Notes: generated by a model not told the origin, from the sequence alone. A DNA stretch of 64,000 nucleotides from Pseudolactococcus insecticola (GCF_011170065.1 NZ_BLLH01000004.1:1-64000); one strand, 5' to 3'. Positions 17,589-27,574 are shown, counted from the stretch's first letter. Numbers and translations: made by a program.

Positions 17589-18902
17589 TTATTTTTTCCG
17601 CAATTTTGCGATAAAGAAACCGTCCGTATGATAGGCGTCTGGCGTGATAAAAAGGCAACCATTTTTGACAATGTTCTCTTTTTCATGCGTCAAAGCAACT
17701 TGTTCAAACTCCGGATGATTTGCCAAAAATTTCTCAATCACTTGAAAATTTTCTTCATCGAAAATCGTACACGTACTATAGACTATAGTACCACTATTTG
17801 CAAGGGTTTTGCAAGTATTTTCGAGGATTTCTAGCTGAATTTTCTGTAAATTTTCAAAATCGCTCGTTTCCTTGCGATATTTGATATCTGGTTTACGACG
17901 GATCAGTCCAATCCCAGAACACGGTGCATCCACCAAAATCTTGTCAAAACGATCAGCACCAAACTGTTCAAAACTCTGACGCGCATCGAGCTTGGTCAGA
18001 CTGATTTTTTCAGCCACACCAAGTCTTTCAGCGTTTTGACGGATCAAGCGCAGCTTATGATCATAGAGATCAAGCGCCTCAATATGCCCCGAACCCGTCA
18101 GATACTCTGCCATATGCACGGTTTTGCCTCCAGGCGCCGCACAAGCATCCAAAATCCGATCATCTGGCGCCGCATCAACTGCTACCGCAACGAGCTGACT
18201 TGACTCATCTTGCATGGTAATCAAGCCATCATTAAAGTCCAGCAAGTCCGCAAAATGCCCCGACTCAGCGATGATACCCGAGTCTGAAATATCGGATTTA
18301 ACTACGTCATACTCAACTAAAAGTTTATTAAGCTCAGTCTGCACGTCTGTTTTCGTCAGATTCACCCGAAGACTCGCACGACTAGGTTCTTCCAGACTTT
18401 TGAGGATTTTAACCGTCTTTTCAAATCCAAAATCCTTGACAAATTTTTTCGTCAGATCAATCGGCATCGAATACTGCACCGACAGCTTTTCAGTCGAGTC
18501 GCTAATCTCGTCAAATGAGCGCAACTCTGCACGTGTGAAATTGCGCAGCACACCATTTACAAAGCCAGATAAACGCTGATCACCTTGCTTTTTAGCGATT
18601 TTGACTGCCTCATCAACCGCAGCAGACGTCGGAATCCGATCCATATAAACCATCTGATAGACTGTCATGGCAAGCAGATTTTTGACCCATTTTTTCGTCT
18701 TTTTGACAAAAGGCTTGGTGTACCAATCCAGCGTGATTTTCTTTGAAATCGTGCCATAAACAAGCTGTGTGACAAGCTTTTTGTCTAGTTCTGTCAAATT
18801 TTCCGACTTAATTTTTTCATTGAGCGCAAGATTGGCATAGGCACTATTATTTAGCACGTCATTGATGACTGAAAGCGCCACACGGCGCGGATTATTACTC
18901 AA
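17589..18902 (-). CDS. rsmB: 16S rRNA (cytosine-967-C5)-methyltransferase
   Basis: 437 residues with an N-terminal NusB-like RNA-binding domain (to about 130) and a C-terminal SAM-dependent domain: [17 protein letters not shown] near residue 255, the catalytic [15 protein letters not shown] near residue 325 and the second cysteine in YSTCTI. It starts at TTG 18902, with GGAG ten bases upstream, and overlaps the fmt stop by eight bases, an arrangement that favours coupled translation. Confidence 0.95.
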   Translation of the reverse strand: MSNNPRRVALSVINDVLNNSAYANLALNEKIKSENLTELDKKLVTQLVYGTISKKITLDWYTKPFVKKTKKWVKNLLAMTVYQMVYMDRIPTSAAVDEAVKIAKKQGDQRLSGFVNGVLRNFTRAELRSFDEISDSTEKLSVQYSMPIDLTKKFVKDFGFEKTVKILKSLEEPSRASLRVNLTKTDVQTELNKLLVEYDVVKSDISDSGIIAESGHFADLLDFNDGLITMQDESSQLVAVAVDAAPDDRILDACAAPGGKTVHMAEYLTGSGHIEALDLYDHKLRLIRQNAERLGVAEKISLTKLDARQSFEQFGADRFDKILVDAPCSGIGLIRRKPDIKYRKETSDFENLQKIQLEILENTCKTLANSGTIVYSTCTIFDEENFQVIEKFLANHPEFEQVALTHEKENIVKNGCLFITPDAYHTDGFFIAKLRKK

Positions 18903-19824
18903 ATTGATCTCCGATTTCGATATTTTTGCCTAGCCCATTTAGAAAATCTTGGATAGACATTTTGGGTTTACCTGCTGGTTGGACGGTAACAAGGCTGATA
19001 GCCCCTTCTTTTGCAGCGATGACCAGACTTTTTTTCGTCTTCTCAATGACCTGACCAGGTTTACCAGACCCATCAGCCAAACTAACTTCGTGTAGCTTAA
19101 AGCGTGCTCCTTGCCAAGTAGTATGCGCCACAGGCCACGGATACATGCCCCGCACTTGATTGAAAATATCACGCGCCGACATCTGCCAGTCAATCTTTTC
19201 TTCTTCTGATGTGATATTGGGCGAAAAACTCACCAGATTTTCATCTTGCTTGATAGGTGTCAGATTCCCCGCTAGATAATCCGGCAATGTTTCTAATAAC
19301 AGATCACGTCCGATAAGGCTGAGCTTGTCAAACATACTGCCGACATTGTCGCTGTCTGTGATTGGAATCGACCGTTGCGAAATCATGTCGCCAGCATCCA
19401 TCTTTTTGATCATCTCCATAATCGTCACGCCTGCTTCAGCGTCACCCTTGATGATAGCATAATGAACTGGTGCACCGCCACGATACTTGGGCAATAAACT
19501 GGCATGCACATTGACTGCGTGCTTAACCGAATTGAGCAAGCGCTCCGGTAAAAATTGACCAAAAGCTGCCGTCACAATCATATCCGCGCCAAGTGTCATC
19601 AGCTCTAACATCTCGTCAGAACCCGAGATTTTCTCAGGCTGATAAACGGGCAGATTTAGCTTGAGCGCTGCTGCCTTGACAGGTGTCATCTGGATTTCTT
19701 TTTTGCGTCCAACCGCACGGTCAGGCTGCGTCACAACTGCAAGTATCTCATAACCTTGCGCCACAAGTCCTTCTAAAACAGGCACAGAAAAGGCCGGTGT
19801 CCCCATAAAAATTAACTTTGTCAT
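18895..19824 (-). CDS. fmt: Methionyl-tRNA formyltransferase
   Basis: 309 residues, a normal size. It formylates Met-tRNA(fMet) from 10-formyl-tetrahydrofolate. The N-terminal [15 protein letters not shown], the catalytic [13 protein letters not shown] near residue 110 and the [12 protein letters not shown] block are present, with the smaller C-terminal domain after residue 205. I start at ATG 19824 rather than the TTG at 19842. It is followed by, and overlaps, rsmB. Confidence 0.95.
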   Translation of the reverse strand: MTKLIFMGTPAFSVPVLEGLVAQGYEILAVVTQPDRAVGRKKEIQMTPVKAAALKLNLPVYQPEKISGSDEMLELMTLGADMIVTAAFGQFLPERLLNSVKHAVNVHASLLPKYRGGAPVHYAIIKGDAEAGVTIMEMIKKMDAGDMISQRSIPITDSDNVGSMFDKLSLIGRDLLLETLPDYLAGNLTPIKQDENLVSFSPNITSEEEKIDWQMSARDIFNQVRGMYPWPVAHTTWQGARFKLHEVSLADGSGKPGQVIEKTKKSLVIAAKEGAISLVTVQPAGKPKMSIQDFLNGLGKNIEIGDQFE

Positions 19825-19840
19825 GTTTTTTCTTTCTATC

Positions 19841-19875
19841 AAAAAAAGTGTATATAGTAATTATACACTTTTTTA
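19841..19875. terminator. Bidirectional terminator between fmt and pflA
   Basis: AAAAAAAGTGTATA pairs perfectly with TATACACTTTTTT around a seven-base loop. It terminates pflA, which ends at 19889 and lies on its left in + coordinates only after the stop; any fmt promoter must overlap it or lie upstream, since fmt begins only 17 bases away. Confidence 0.7.
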
Positions 19876-19888
19876 GAGCTATTTTAGA

Positions 19889-20695
19889 TTATTTTTGGAC
19901 TCGTGCTAGATAAGCCTTATAATCCGCTGTATGCATCAAATTTTTCGCATTTTCAACACGCTCAGCTGTTGGCGGTTTTACGCCTGCAAGCGGATAATCC
20001 CAGCCTAGCTCACGCCATTTGAACTCACCCATGGTATGATAGGGCAAGATTTCAAACTTTTGCACATTTTTCAACGTTTTTACATATTTGCCAAGTTCGA
20101 TCAAATCTTCATCAAAGTCTGTTTCCCCCGGCACTAAAACATGACGGATCCAGACAGGAATTCCTTTTTCCGACAGATATTGTGAGAACTCAAGGATATT
20201 ACTGTTTGGATGCCCAGTCAAATCACGATGGCGCATGTCATTGATTTCCTTGATGTCTAAAAGCACCAAGTCGGTCACAGCAAGCAGCGCATCAATCTCA
20301 GCAAGCACCTCAGGCTTCGTTGAAAACGGCATCCCGCACGTGTCAAGTGTGCAGTGAATGCCAAGTGCCTGTGCTTTTGTGAAAAACGCCGTCACAAAAG
20401 GCATCTGAAGCATAGCCTCACCGCCTGAAACCGTGATACCACCACGCTTGCCCCAAAACTCCTTGAACTTAAGCGCCTCATCAAGCACCTCATCAACCGT
20501 CCGCTCGCGTGATTTATCCGTCTTCATCGCCCAAGTATCAGGATTATGACAAAACTTACAACGCATCTTACAGCCCTGCATGAAGATAATAAATCGTACA
20601 CCAGGCCCATCAACCGAACCAAAACTCTCTGTCGAGTGCACAAGCCCCGTCATACTTCCCAACTCCGCCGTCGTCAATGTTGCTATCTCTACCAT
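19889..20695 (-). CDS. pflA: Pyruvate formate-lyase-activating enzyme (radical SAM)
   Basis: About 268 residues. The radical SAM cluster motif CxxxCxxC is at Cys42, Cys46 and Cys49 (GCKMRCKFCHNPDTW). Further family signatures are STESFGSVDGPGVRF before it, TVSGGEAMLQ, and CTLDTCG. It installs the glycyl radical in pyruvate formate-lyase under anaerobic conditions, as needed for mixed-acid fermentation. pflB is not nearby, which is usual in lactic acid bacteria. An in-frame GTG at 20704 is an alternative start. Confidence 0.95.
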   Translation of the reverse strand: MVEIATLTTAELGSMTGLVHSTESFGSVDGPGVRFIIFMQGCKMRCKFCHNPDTWAMKTDKSRERTVDEVLDEALKFKEFWGKRGGITVSGGEAMLQMPFVTAFFTKAQALGIHCTLDTCGMPFSTKPEVLAEIDALLAVTDLVLLDIKEINDMRHRDLTGHPNSNILEFSQYLSEKGIPVWIRHVLVPGETDFDEDLIELGKYVKTLKNVQKFEILPYHTMGEFKWRELGWDYPLAGVKPPTAERVENAKNLMHTADYKAYLARVQK

Positions 20696-20790
20696 ACTAA
20701 TCACCGCTTTCTTATCTAACTCTATTTTACGTTATTTTGAAAGGGTTTACAATGATTATGGCTGAAAAATTATTCCAATCTGATCACAGT

Positions 20791-21066
20791 TCAATAAAAG
20801 GTATCACTATAGACGTTCACTGTCGCTTGGGGATATTTGTCAGAAGTCGCACTGACAGAGGCCCGATACCAAAATCTCTGGCTGAGCTTCTGAATCCTTT
20901 TCAGCGATTGGTACAACCCACTGAGCGTCACAAAGGTTACATTTTCCTCGCCATACTGCGCGACGACCTTAGACTTTACTTCTGCCAGATACTTGTCCTT
21001 TTGCAACCTGCCCAAAATCACGCTATCCAGACAAACCTCATCAGCCATTTTCGTTACAAAATACAT
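20791..21066 (-). CDS. Small hypothetical protein
   Basis: About 91 residues, starting at ATG 21066 because AAAGGAG stands six bases before it. The sequence is a soluble mixed alpha/beta type without transmembrane segments; conserved-looking pieces are FVTKMADEVCLDS at the start and VSATSDKYPQATVNVYSDT at the end. I do not recognise the family. It lies alone between pflA and the divergent gadB. Its promoter contains a near match to the streptococcal MET-box. The opposite-strand frame at the same place lacks a ribosome-binding site. Confidence 0.6.
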   Translation of the reverse strand: MYFVTKMADEVCLDSVILGRLQKDKYLAEVKSKVVAQYGEENVTFVTLSGLYQSLKRIQKLSQRFWYRASVSATSDKYPQATVNVYSDTFY

Positions 21067-21078
21067 CCCGTCTCCTTT

Positions 21079-21095
21079 CAATGTTTCAAACTATA
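21079..21095. promoter_or_regulatory. MET-box-like dyad upstream of the small hypothetical gene
   Basis: On the minus strand TATAGTTTGAAACATTG agrees with the described streptococcal MET-box TATAGTTTSAAACTATA at 14 of 17 positions, one full half-site and a weak second half. It lies just upstream of the ribosome-binding site. Low confidence. Confidence 0.3.
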
Positions 21096-21194
21096 ATTCA
21101 CTCATTTCTCCTGTAATAACCCTCAAATCCTGTCATTTTTTGTTATAATTTAAGTACAAGAGATTAAAAATAAATGAAATCGAGGTGCTTTCTG

Positions 21195-22598
21195 ATGCTT
21201 TATGGAAAAAATGATCAATCATCGCAATCGCCGTTTTTGCAGCCGATTTTTGGCTCTGATGCGTCAAAACGTGATATTCCAAAATACAAATTGGCAACTG
21301 AGCCGATTGAGCCACGAATTGCCTATCAGCTAATCAAGGACGAGTTGCTTGATGAGGGCGTTGCACGCCAAAATCTGGCAACATTTTGCCAAACTTACAT
21401 GGAACCTGAGGCGACACAGCTCATGGGCGAGACCTTGGCGAAAAATGCCATCGATAAAAGTGAATATCCAAGGACCGCTGAGCTTGAAAATCGTTGCGTT
21501 AACATGATTGCGGACCTCTGGCATGCGCCCGATTCAGAAGCCTATATGGGGACGTCTACCGTTGGGAGTTCTGAAGCCTGCATGCTGGGCGGTATGGCGA
21601 TGAAATTCCGTTGGCGCAAGCGTGCAAAATCTGCTGGCATTGACATACAGGCCAAACGTCCAAATCTTGTTATCTCGTCTGGCTATCAGGTCTGCTGGGA
21701 AAAGTTTGCTGTCTACTTTGACGTTGAGTTGCGCGAAGTGCCAATGACTGCGCACACGATGAGCCTTGATTTATCAGATATCACGTCCTATTTTGATGAC
21801 TACACGATTGGTGTGGTTGGGATTTTGGGGATTACTTACACTGGCGTTTATGACGATATTGCAGCGCTTGATGCGATTTTGACACAGTACAATGCAACAG
21901 CAAAACTGAGCGTGCCTATACACGTCGATGCAGCGTCCGGCGGTATGTACACACCATTTATGGAGCCCGAGATTATCTGGGATTTTCAGCTAAAAAACGT
22001 CGCGTCAATCAATACCTCAGGTCACAAATACGGCCTTGTTTATCCCGGAATTGGCTGGATTATTTGGCGTGATAAAACCTATCTGCCTGAGGAGCTGATT
22101 TTCAGCGTGTCTTATCTTGGCGGTGATATGCCGACAATGGCAATCAACTTTTCGCGGAGTGCTAGCCAGATTATCGGGCAGTTTTACAACTTCATGCGTT
22201 TTGGTTTTAACGGCTACAAGGAAATCCACCAAAGAACGCATGATGTCGCTGTCTTTCTAGCAAAAACAGTCGCTGATACTGGCTATTTCACGATTTACAA
22301 TGCGGGAGAACATCTGCCTATCATCTGCTATAAACTCAAAGATGATGCCGCACAGGACTGGACTTTGTACGAGCTCGCAGATGTTTTGCAGATGAAAGGT
22401 TGGCAGGTGCCTGCCTATCCACTCCCTAACAAACTCAGCGATACCGTCATCCAGCGCTACGTCGTCAGAGCTGACTTTGGCATGAATGTTGCTGAAGCAT
22501 TTGCCGAGGACTTTAGATGGGCAATCGACAAGCTCAATCAATCCCGGTTTCTACGTCAGAAAGACGATGAAAAACGTGTGCAGGGTTTTACGCACTGA
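21195..22598 (+). CDS. gadB: Glutamate decarboxylase
   Basis: 467 residues, PLP-dependent. It converts glutamate to GABA with uptake of one proton, for acid resistance. I start at ATG 21195 (MLYGKND), which matches lactococcal GadB and has GAGGTG seven bases upstream, not at 21174. The PLP lysine lies in SGHKYGLVYPG near residue 275, HVDAASGG precedes it, and the long block NLATFCQTYMEPEA is typical. The glutamate/GABA antiporter gadC and the regulator gadR, which accompany it in L. lactis, are absent here. Confidence 0.95.
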   Translation: MLYGKNDQSSQSPFLQPIFGSDASKRDIPKYKLATEPIEPRIAYQLIKDELLDEGVARQNLATFCQTYMEPEATQLMGETLAKNAIDKSEYPRTAELENRCVNMIADLWHAPDSEAYMGTSTVGSSEACMLGGMAMKFRWRKRAKSAGIDIQAKRPNLVISSGYQVCWEKFAVYFDVELREVPMTAHTMSLDLSDITSYFDDYTIGVVGILGITYTGVYDDIAALDAILTQYNATAKLSVPIHVDAASGGMYTPFMEPEIIWDFQLKNVASINTSGHKYGLVYPGIGWIIWRDKTYLPEELIFSVSYLGGDMPTMAINFSRSASQIIGQFYNFMRFGFNGYKEIHQRTHDVAVFLAKTVADTGYFTIYNAGEHLPIICYKLKDDAAQDWTLYELADVLQMKGWQVPAYPLPNKLSDTVIQRYVVRADFGMNVAEAFAEDFRWAIDKLNQSRFLRQKDDEKRVQGFTH

Positions 22599-22606
22599 TG
22601 AGACAC

Positions 22607-22641
22607 AAAAAGGCTCTGAAATTCAAAATTCAGAGCCTTTT
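22607..22641. terminator. Bidirectional terminator after gadB
   Basis: AAAAGGCTCTGAA pairs with TTCAGAGCCTTTT. It serves gadB and the convergent CBS-domain gene. Confidence 0.9.
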
Positions 22642-22650
22642 GATTTAGCG

Positions 22651-24000
22651 TTATTTGTCAGTGTCACTATCTGAGTCAAGTTCGTTTTCATGGAAAGTCA
22701 CGCGAAGTTTAATCAGGCGTGTGCCTTCGACTTCGAGGCTTGTCAGCGTCAGATTATCTTTTTCTGTTCTGACGTCATAGTCGATCTGCTCCTTCTCACC
22801 TGGAATGGCGCCAATCCCCGCCATAAAATAACCAGCAATGGTATCCACGTCGTCAGAATCCAGATGCGTCTCAAAACGTTCATTGAAGTCATTTAACGTC
22901 AAGCCACCTTTGACGATGAAAATGTTTTCACTGATCTGAAAAACTTCTTTTTCAGCAACATCAGACTCATCTTCAATCTCACCTACGATTTCTTCAAGCA
23001 AGTCCTCTAAGGTCACAATCCCTTCGACACCACCGTATTCATTGAGCAAAATTGCCATTTGATTCTGCGTTTTTTTGAGCTCACGCAGGAGATCATCGAC
23101 AAAAATGGTCTCAGGTACAAACAAAGGTTCCTGTAAAATCTGACTCAGATCAAGTTTGTCAAAACCATACTGATAGCCGTTTCTGAGTAACGTTTTTGTA
23201 TGTAAGACGCCCAAAATCTTGTCTTTATCGTCGTCATAAACTGGAATCCTGCTGAAATTTTGTGCCAAAATGGCAGCAATATTTTCATGCACATCATCAT
23301 TGACATCAACCATAAAAGCGTCAGTCCGCGGCACCATAATCTCACGCGCCATCAGCTCGTCTAAGCTGAAAACACCAGCAAGCATCTCACGCTCATTATC
23401 ATCAAGCGCACTATTTTCGGTGTTGTTGAGGATATACTCAATCTCATCGCGTGTCATATCTTCTGCGTCATCATCAAATGTCATCGGCGTAAGCTTACTC
23501 AGCAAGTTGGTTGAGGTCGCAAGGAGCCAGACAAACGGGCGCATGACTGTACCGATGATATTGAGCGGTGTAACTGCGGCAAGTGCATATTTCTCCTTGA
23601 GATTTTGCGCAATTCTCTTGGGATAAAGCTCCCCAAAAACAATCGACACATAAGTCAAAATCGCAAGGATGATGACAGATGCAAGAGATTTAGCCGTCGC
23701 CGTTCCACCAAGGACAGGCGCTAAGCGTGAGGCCAACGAATCCGCCAAACTCGCCCCAGACAAGATTGAAATAAAGGTAATACCTATCTGAATGGTTGAT
23801 AGAAAATTACTCGGCTGGTTGAGAATGGCAAGCAACTTTTGATATTTCTTGTCGCCTTCTTCAGCACGTTGTTCAACACGCGCACGACTGGTCGACACAA
23901 GCGCCATCTCAGCGCCTGAAAATAAGGCATTAATGATCGTCAAAATGATCAATAAGCCAATTTGTAACAACAAGGACTGACTTTCGGGGTCAGGGTGCAT
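22651..24000 (-). CDS. CNNM/CorC-family membrane protein with CBS domains
   Basis: About 449 residues. It starts at ATG 24000, with GGAGG ten bases upstream, rather than at 24039. Order: a DUF21/CNNM transmembrane domain with several helices (residues about 10-195, including FSGAEMALVSTSRARVE), a pair of CBS domains (about 205-330, including MVPRTD and LNEYGGVEGIVTLEDLLEEIVGEI), and a C-terminal CorC/HlyC domain (about 345-430, DDVDTIAGYF). Such proteins are linked to magnesium or other divalent cation export and are often annotated as hemolysins; a hemolytic role is not supported by this sequence. Confidence 0.9.
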   Translation of the reverse strand: MHPDPESQSLLLQIGLLIILTIINALFSGAEMALVSTSRARVEQRAEEGDKKYQKLLAILNQPSNFLSTIQIGITFISILSGASLADSLASRLAPVLGGTATAKSLASVIILAILTYVSIVFGELYPKRIAQNLKEKYALAAVTPLNIIGTVMRPFVWLLATSTNLLSKLTPMTFDDDAEDMTRDEIEYILNNTENSALDDNEREMLAGVFSLDELMAREIMVPRTDAFMVDVNDDVHENIAAILAQNFSRIPVYDDDKDKILGVLHTKTLLRNGYQYGFDKLDLSQILQEPLFVPETIFVDDLLRELKKTQNQMAILLNEYGGVEGIVTLEDLLEEIVGEIEDESDVAEKEVFQISENIFIVKGGLTLNDFNERFETHLDSDDVDTIAGYFMAGIGAIPGEKEQIDYDVRTEKDNLTLTSLEVEGTRLIKLRVTFHENELDSDSDTDK

Positions 24001-24138
24001 TAGATATGTTCCTCCAGATTTCAAGACTGTCTCACACATTTCAATACAGTTTAGTAACGTGTTTTGTGTGACTGCCTTGATCAGTTTTATTTTTAGGTTT
24101 CAAAATAGAAACTTGTTCCTATTATACCATATTTCCAC

Positions 24139-25260
24139 TTATTTCGAGATTTGTGTCTCATTTTCATCGCTCACAAGGCGTGATTGCTTGTGATTTTCCC
24201 ACAAACGCCATAAAAATTTGACAATTTCCTTAGCTAATGAGTAAAATGGTACAGCAATCAGCATGCCAACTAGGCCATACAGACTGCCTACAACTAACAT
24301 GAGAACGATAATCGTCACTGGATGCACTTGCACCGCATTGCCAACGACCCTAGGATAGACAATATTGCCATCGATTTGTTGAAGGGTCAGCACGACGACA
24401 ATGGCGATCAGCGCCTTCACTGGATGGTCAAAAGTCACCGTCAGAACCACGGGAATCAAGCCGATATAAGGCCCCAGATATGGAATCAAATTCGTCACCG
24501 CAGCAAAAGCCGCAAAAAGAAAGGCGTAGGGAATGCCGATGATTAGATAGGCAATAAAAACCGTCACAAAGATAAATAAACAGTCAATCGCAGCACCACT
24601 GATGAACTTTGAGATCGTCGCATTCATGTCGTTTAGAAGCCCAACAATATTGAGCCTATCTGTTTTCAGGACAGTTTTTTTGAGAAATGGCAGCATTGAC
24701 TTGCCGTCTTTTAGCATGTAAAACAGTAAAACCGGAACTAAAACAAGCACCATCGCAACTTTCGAGATAATATTGACAACATTTGACACGCTGAGGGTCA
24801 CACCTGAAAGCAGATTTTTGAGAATATCCATATAGCTGATGTTGGCTTTGGTGATGATCGCCTTGAAATCAATCTCGCTAAAAGCAGGATTTTTCGACAA
24901 CTGCTCCAGCCATTTTTGCAGCTCAGGAAAGACATTCCCCGACGCATTGATCAAGCTTGATAGCTGCGTGATGACATTTGGCACAAGCGCTATGACTGTA
25001 TAGGCACAAATCCCGATAATCAACACAAAGACAAGGACAATGCCCCAGATAGATGGTAGTTTAAACTTCCGATGCAAGAAACTCACCAGCGGATTGAAGA
25101 CGTAATAGAGAAACCCTGCAATAATGAAAGGTAGAAATACCATAGAAAACAGCGTCGTTACTGGTTTAAAGATAAAACTGACATTCGCCAGCAGCCAAAT
25201 CAGCGCAACAGCCGACAGAATCTCAATCGTCCAGAAGAATAATTTTGAGTTTTTAAACAA
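24139..25260 (-). CDS. AI-2E family transporter (PerM-like)
   Basis: 373 residues with about eight transmembrane helices in the PerM/AI-2E pattern: hairpins at the N-terminus, a long soluble region (about 95-150), then the conserved NLIPYLGPYIGLIP block near residue 265 and DGNIVYPRVVG near residue 310. The transport substrate is not predictable; members include Na/H antiporters and autoinducer exporters. It starts with TTG at 25260 behind AAAGGTG. It has no close partner gene. Confidence 0.88.
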   Translation of the reverse strand: MFKNSKLFFWTIEILSAVALIWLLANVSFIFKPVTTLFSMVFLPFIIAGFLYYVFNPLVSFLHRKFKLPSIWGIVLVFVLIIGICAYTVIALVPNVITQLSSLINASGNVFPELQKWLEQLSKNPAFSEIDFKAIITKANISYMDILKNLLSGVTLSVSNVVNIISKVAMVLVLVPVLLFYMLKDGKSMLPFLKKTVLKTDRLNIVGLLNDMNATISKFISGAAIDCLFIFVTVFIAYLIIGIPYAFLFAAFAAVTNLIPYLGPYIGLIPVVLTVTFDHPVKALIAIVVVLTLQQIDGNIVYPRVVGNAVQVHPVTIIVLMLVVGSLYGLVGMLIAVPFYSLAKEIVKFLWRLWENHKQSRLVSDENETQISK

Positions 25261-25425
25261 GACAACACCTTTTATATTTTCGTTATTTTTTGTTATAATG
25301 TTAGTTAATCAAAGCGCTAGCTAAAGTTGTATTTGTTGACAACTTGATTATATTACTTATTATAACAGAATAACAGACTTTGAGCCATTTTGCGCTCATA
25401 ATTCATGAAAAGGAAACGCCCACAG

Positions 25426-25863
25426 ATGGAAATTAAGCAAACTCGCGATACCATGTCAGATGTTTATTTTAATGCTTTAAAAATCAGAAACGCCGTCTTT
25501 GTCAAGGAGCAGGGCGTGCCCCTATCGCTTGAAATCGACAAAGACGAAGCCTACGCCGTGCATTTTGTGCTGTACTTTGATGATGCAACACCTGTCTCTA
25601 CTTTGCGTATCCTACCTGATGACGCTAACAAGTCTGCACTAATCCAGCGTGTGGCAACGCTTGATGGTTATCGCGGTCAGAACTATGCGACACAACTTTT
25701 AGTATTTGTCCTAGAATTTTTGGAGTCTCACGGTTTTGAAACTGCCTTTCTCCATGCACAAACTCAGGTGGTTGAATTTTACAAGCAATTCGGCTTTGAA
25801 ACCTACGGTGAACCGTTTGAGGATGCTGGCATGACACATTTAGCCATGAAAAAAACAGTCTGA
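25426..25863 (+). CDS. GNAT family N-acetyltransferase (YjcF/ElaA-like)
   Basis: About 145 residues. The N-terminal block KIRNAVFVKEQGVPLSLEID resembles YjcF/ElaA proteins. The acetyl-CoA binding loop is represented by RVATLDGYRGQNYATQLL near residue 80. The C-terminal FYKQFGFETYGEPFEDAGMTHLAM completes the fold. The substrate is unknown. I start at ATG 25426 with AAAGGA upstream rather than the in-frame ATG at 25405. It is monocistronic. Confidence 0.85.
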   Translation: MEIKQTRDTMSDVYFNALKIRNAVFVKEQGVPLSLEIDKDEAYAVHFVLYFDDATPVSTLRILPDDANKSALIQRVATLDGYRGQNYATQLLVFVLEFLESHGFETAFLHAQTQVVEFYKQFGFETYGEPFEDAGMTHLAMKKTV

Positions 25864-25889
25864 CTTTTGATAAGTCAGACTGTTTTTTC
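25850..25889. terminator. Bidirectional terminator
   Basis: AAAAAACAGTCTGACTT pairs with AAGTCAGACTGTTTTTT around a five-base loop. It is shared by the acetyltransferase gene and the convergent membrane protein gene. Confidence 0.9.
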
Positions 25890-25891
25890 AT

Positions 25892-26275
25892 TTATGTCGT
25901 CGTCTCACGCGCCATTCGCAGATTTATCACGAATACTGAAATCGAAAAGGCTAGTCCAATGATAAATGTCACATAAAAGCCATATCTTGACCCATATCTG
26001 ATAAAATCAAACTCAACAGGCTTTAACGTCACCCAGATGAAGTTTGTGATAAAGACGATACTTGCCGTGACAGCGTATTGTGTGTATCTTTTACTAACCA
26101 CTACTACTGCAAGAAGTGTTATGAACAAAATTGTGTAGATGAGTTTGTGCGCAGAAATAATTTCAAAATAGGGATGTGCTCGCAAAGTGAAATTTTCACC
26201 ATCCGCTTGCACACCAGCTGGTAGAAATAAGGATAAGAGATATAAGATTAAGAGTAGGATGGGGATTTTTTTCAT
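25892..26275 (-). CDS. Small integral membrane protein, unknown
   Basis: 127 residues. A hydrophobic N-terminus (residues about 5-23, ending near VQA) could be a signal peptide or first helix. It is followed by an outside segment and three more hydrophobic segments (about 45-60, 67-85, 98-118). I recognise no family. It has its own gap of about 140 bases from the upstream nuclease gene and shares the terminator with the acetyltransferase. Confidence 0.6.
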   Translation of the reverse strand: MKKIPILLLILYLLSLFLPAGVQADGENFTLRAHPYFEIISAHKLIYTILFITLLAVVVVSKRYTQYAVTASIVFITNFIWVTLKPVEFDFIRYGSRYGFYVTFIIGLAFSISVFVINLRMARETTT

Positions 26276-26416
26276 ATTTTTGCCAATCTATTTTAGTTAA
26301 GTCAAGATGCTTTAAATATATCTTGAGAATAGTTTAACAATTCCTACAAAACATGTCAATACGATATCCCCTCAAAAATGCAAGGATGCACTTTTTTGTG
26401 CAAGTTTACTTCTTTT

Positions 26417-27574
26417 TTATTTCGGTGCCCGGTAGCCTGCATTTTCAGCTTCAGCTATTGTTTTGAACCAGGCTTTTGGATTGGTTGTTTTATCGTAATA
26501 TCTGTCACCTGGAAGGTGATAAATGCCATTTTGGCTGCCTTTGATCAAGCCTTTTCCCGTGGCGTCTTCGTAGATTTTTGTCTTGCTTGTGCCGTCAGTT
26601 TGTTTGGCTGAGGTTTCTGATGGTACAGTTAGTGGTTCTGACGTAGCGCTTGGGGCTGTTTTATTTTCAGTGACGAGATTTTTTGCCGTCCCTGTGCGAT
26701 AGTCGATGACGGCGTTCTCGGCAACATTATCCAGAAAAACGTAGGTAATACCTTGCGCTGTTGTGTGTTCTAAGCTTGAGTTGAGGTGGATTTCTTGCGT
26801 CTTGCCGTGGCTATCGTAGCCGATATATGACAGGCGGATTTGACGTGGCAGCAGCTCATCGCCACGATAAAACGGTGTGACTTGATAGTCGAGGTGGTAG
26901 CTAGGGTGGAGGGCAAGCCAGCTGTCCAGCTGATTTTCATAGTAGAGCATGCCCTTTTCGTTTCCCGCGTCCATACCGCTTGGCGCACCCGTATTGACAT
27001 AGCTTGTGCCCGTGACTAGGTTTCGTGGTTCATCGTGCAAGCCGGAAAACTGATAGCCAACCAAGTGCGTGCGGTTCATGAGCCATGCTTGCTTGGTCTC
27101 GCCGTTCGCAGCCGTATACCAAAACTTATAGTTGTGCCAGCCCGGCGGGTCAACCGTCAACCTACCACTGTTTTTGGCAGTCGGTTCATCACTGTTACTC
27201 AGCTGTATATGGGCATCTGTCGGGCGTTTCATGGCGTCAAGATTTCCTAGTATCAGCTGTCTACCTGATTGATAGGGGAGGATTGTAAGCGCTGCACCCG
27301 TGAGAGTGCTGTCTGACGACGTGCCCTCAGACTTTGGCAGTTTTGATGGTGCTGTACTTGATTGCGCCTGTTTTGAACTTCTTTCTGTAGTTGATGCTTT
27401 TTCACGGTTTGATGCCGTTTGGCTGATTGTTGTTTTTGATGTCGTCTTCTGACGACTGGTATGTGATGTGCTATCACTTCTCTGATAAGTAGCAAGACCA
27501 ATCAAACCAGCTGTTGTGAGTGACACCACCAAAATAATGATCGCAATCAGTGTGCCAGTATTCTTATTTTTCAT
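26417..27574 (-). CDS. DNA/RNA non-specific endonuclease, membrane-anchored (DNA-entry nuclease type)
   Basis: 385 residues. An N-terminal transmembrane anchor (about 8-28) is followed by a Ser/Thr/Lys-rich linker to about residue 100. The nuclease domain has the beta-beta-alpha metal core NRTHLVGYQFSG near residue 178, with the catalytic His, and RNLVTGTSYVN near residue 195. Streptococcal EndA has DRGHLIGY at this place; here the first residue is Asn and the third Thr. The role could be DNA uptake in competence, extracellular DNA degradation or nutrition. The C-terminal 60 residues form an additional small domain (YHLPGDRYYDKT). Confidence 0.85.
   Translation of the reverse strand: MKNKNTGTLIAIIILVVSLTTAGLIGLATYQRSDSTSHTSRQKTTSKTTISQTASNREKASTTERSSKQAQSSTAPSKLPKSEGTSSDSTLTGAALTILPYQSGRQLILGNLDAMKRPTDAHIQLSNSDEPTAKNSGRLTVDPPGWHNYKFWYTAANGETKQAWLMNRTHLVGYQFSGLHDEPRNLVTGTSYVNTGAPSGMDAGNEKGMLYYENQLDSWLALHPSYHLDYQVTPFYRGDELLPRQIRLSYIGYDSHGKTQEIHLNSSLEHTTAQGITYVFLDNVAENAVIDYRTGTAKNLVTENKTAPSATSEPLTVPSETSAKQTDGTSKTKIYEDATGKGLIKGSQNGIYHLPGDRYYDKTTNPKAWFKTIAEAENAGYRAPK

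Noticed and set aside
20737-21096. 119-residue plus-strand frame upstream of gadB
   Set aside because: No ribosome-binding site; the opposite strand has a shorter frame with AAAGGAG correctly spaced.
22651-24000. Hemolysin
   Set aside because: The name is inherited in this family; the domains are those of CNNM/CorC cation transport proteins.
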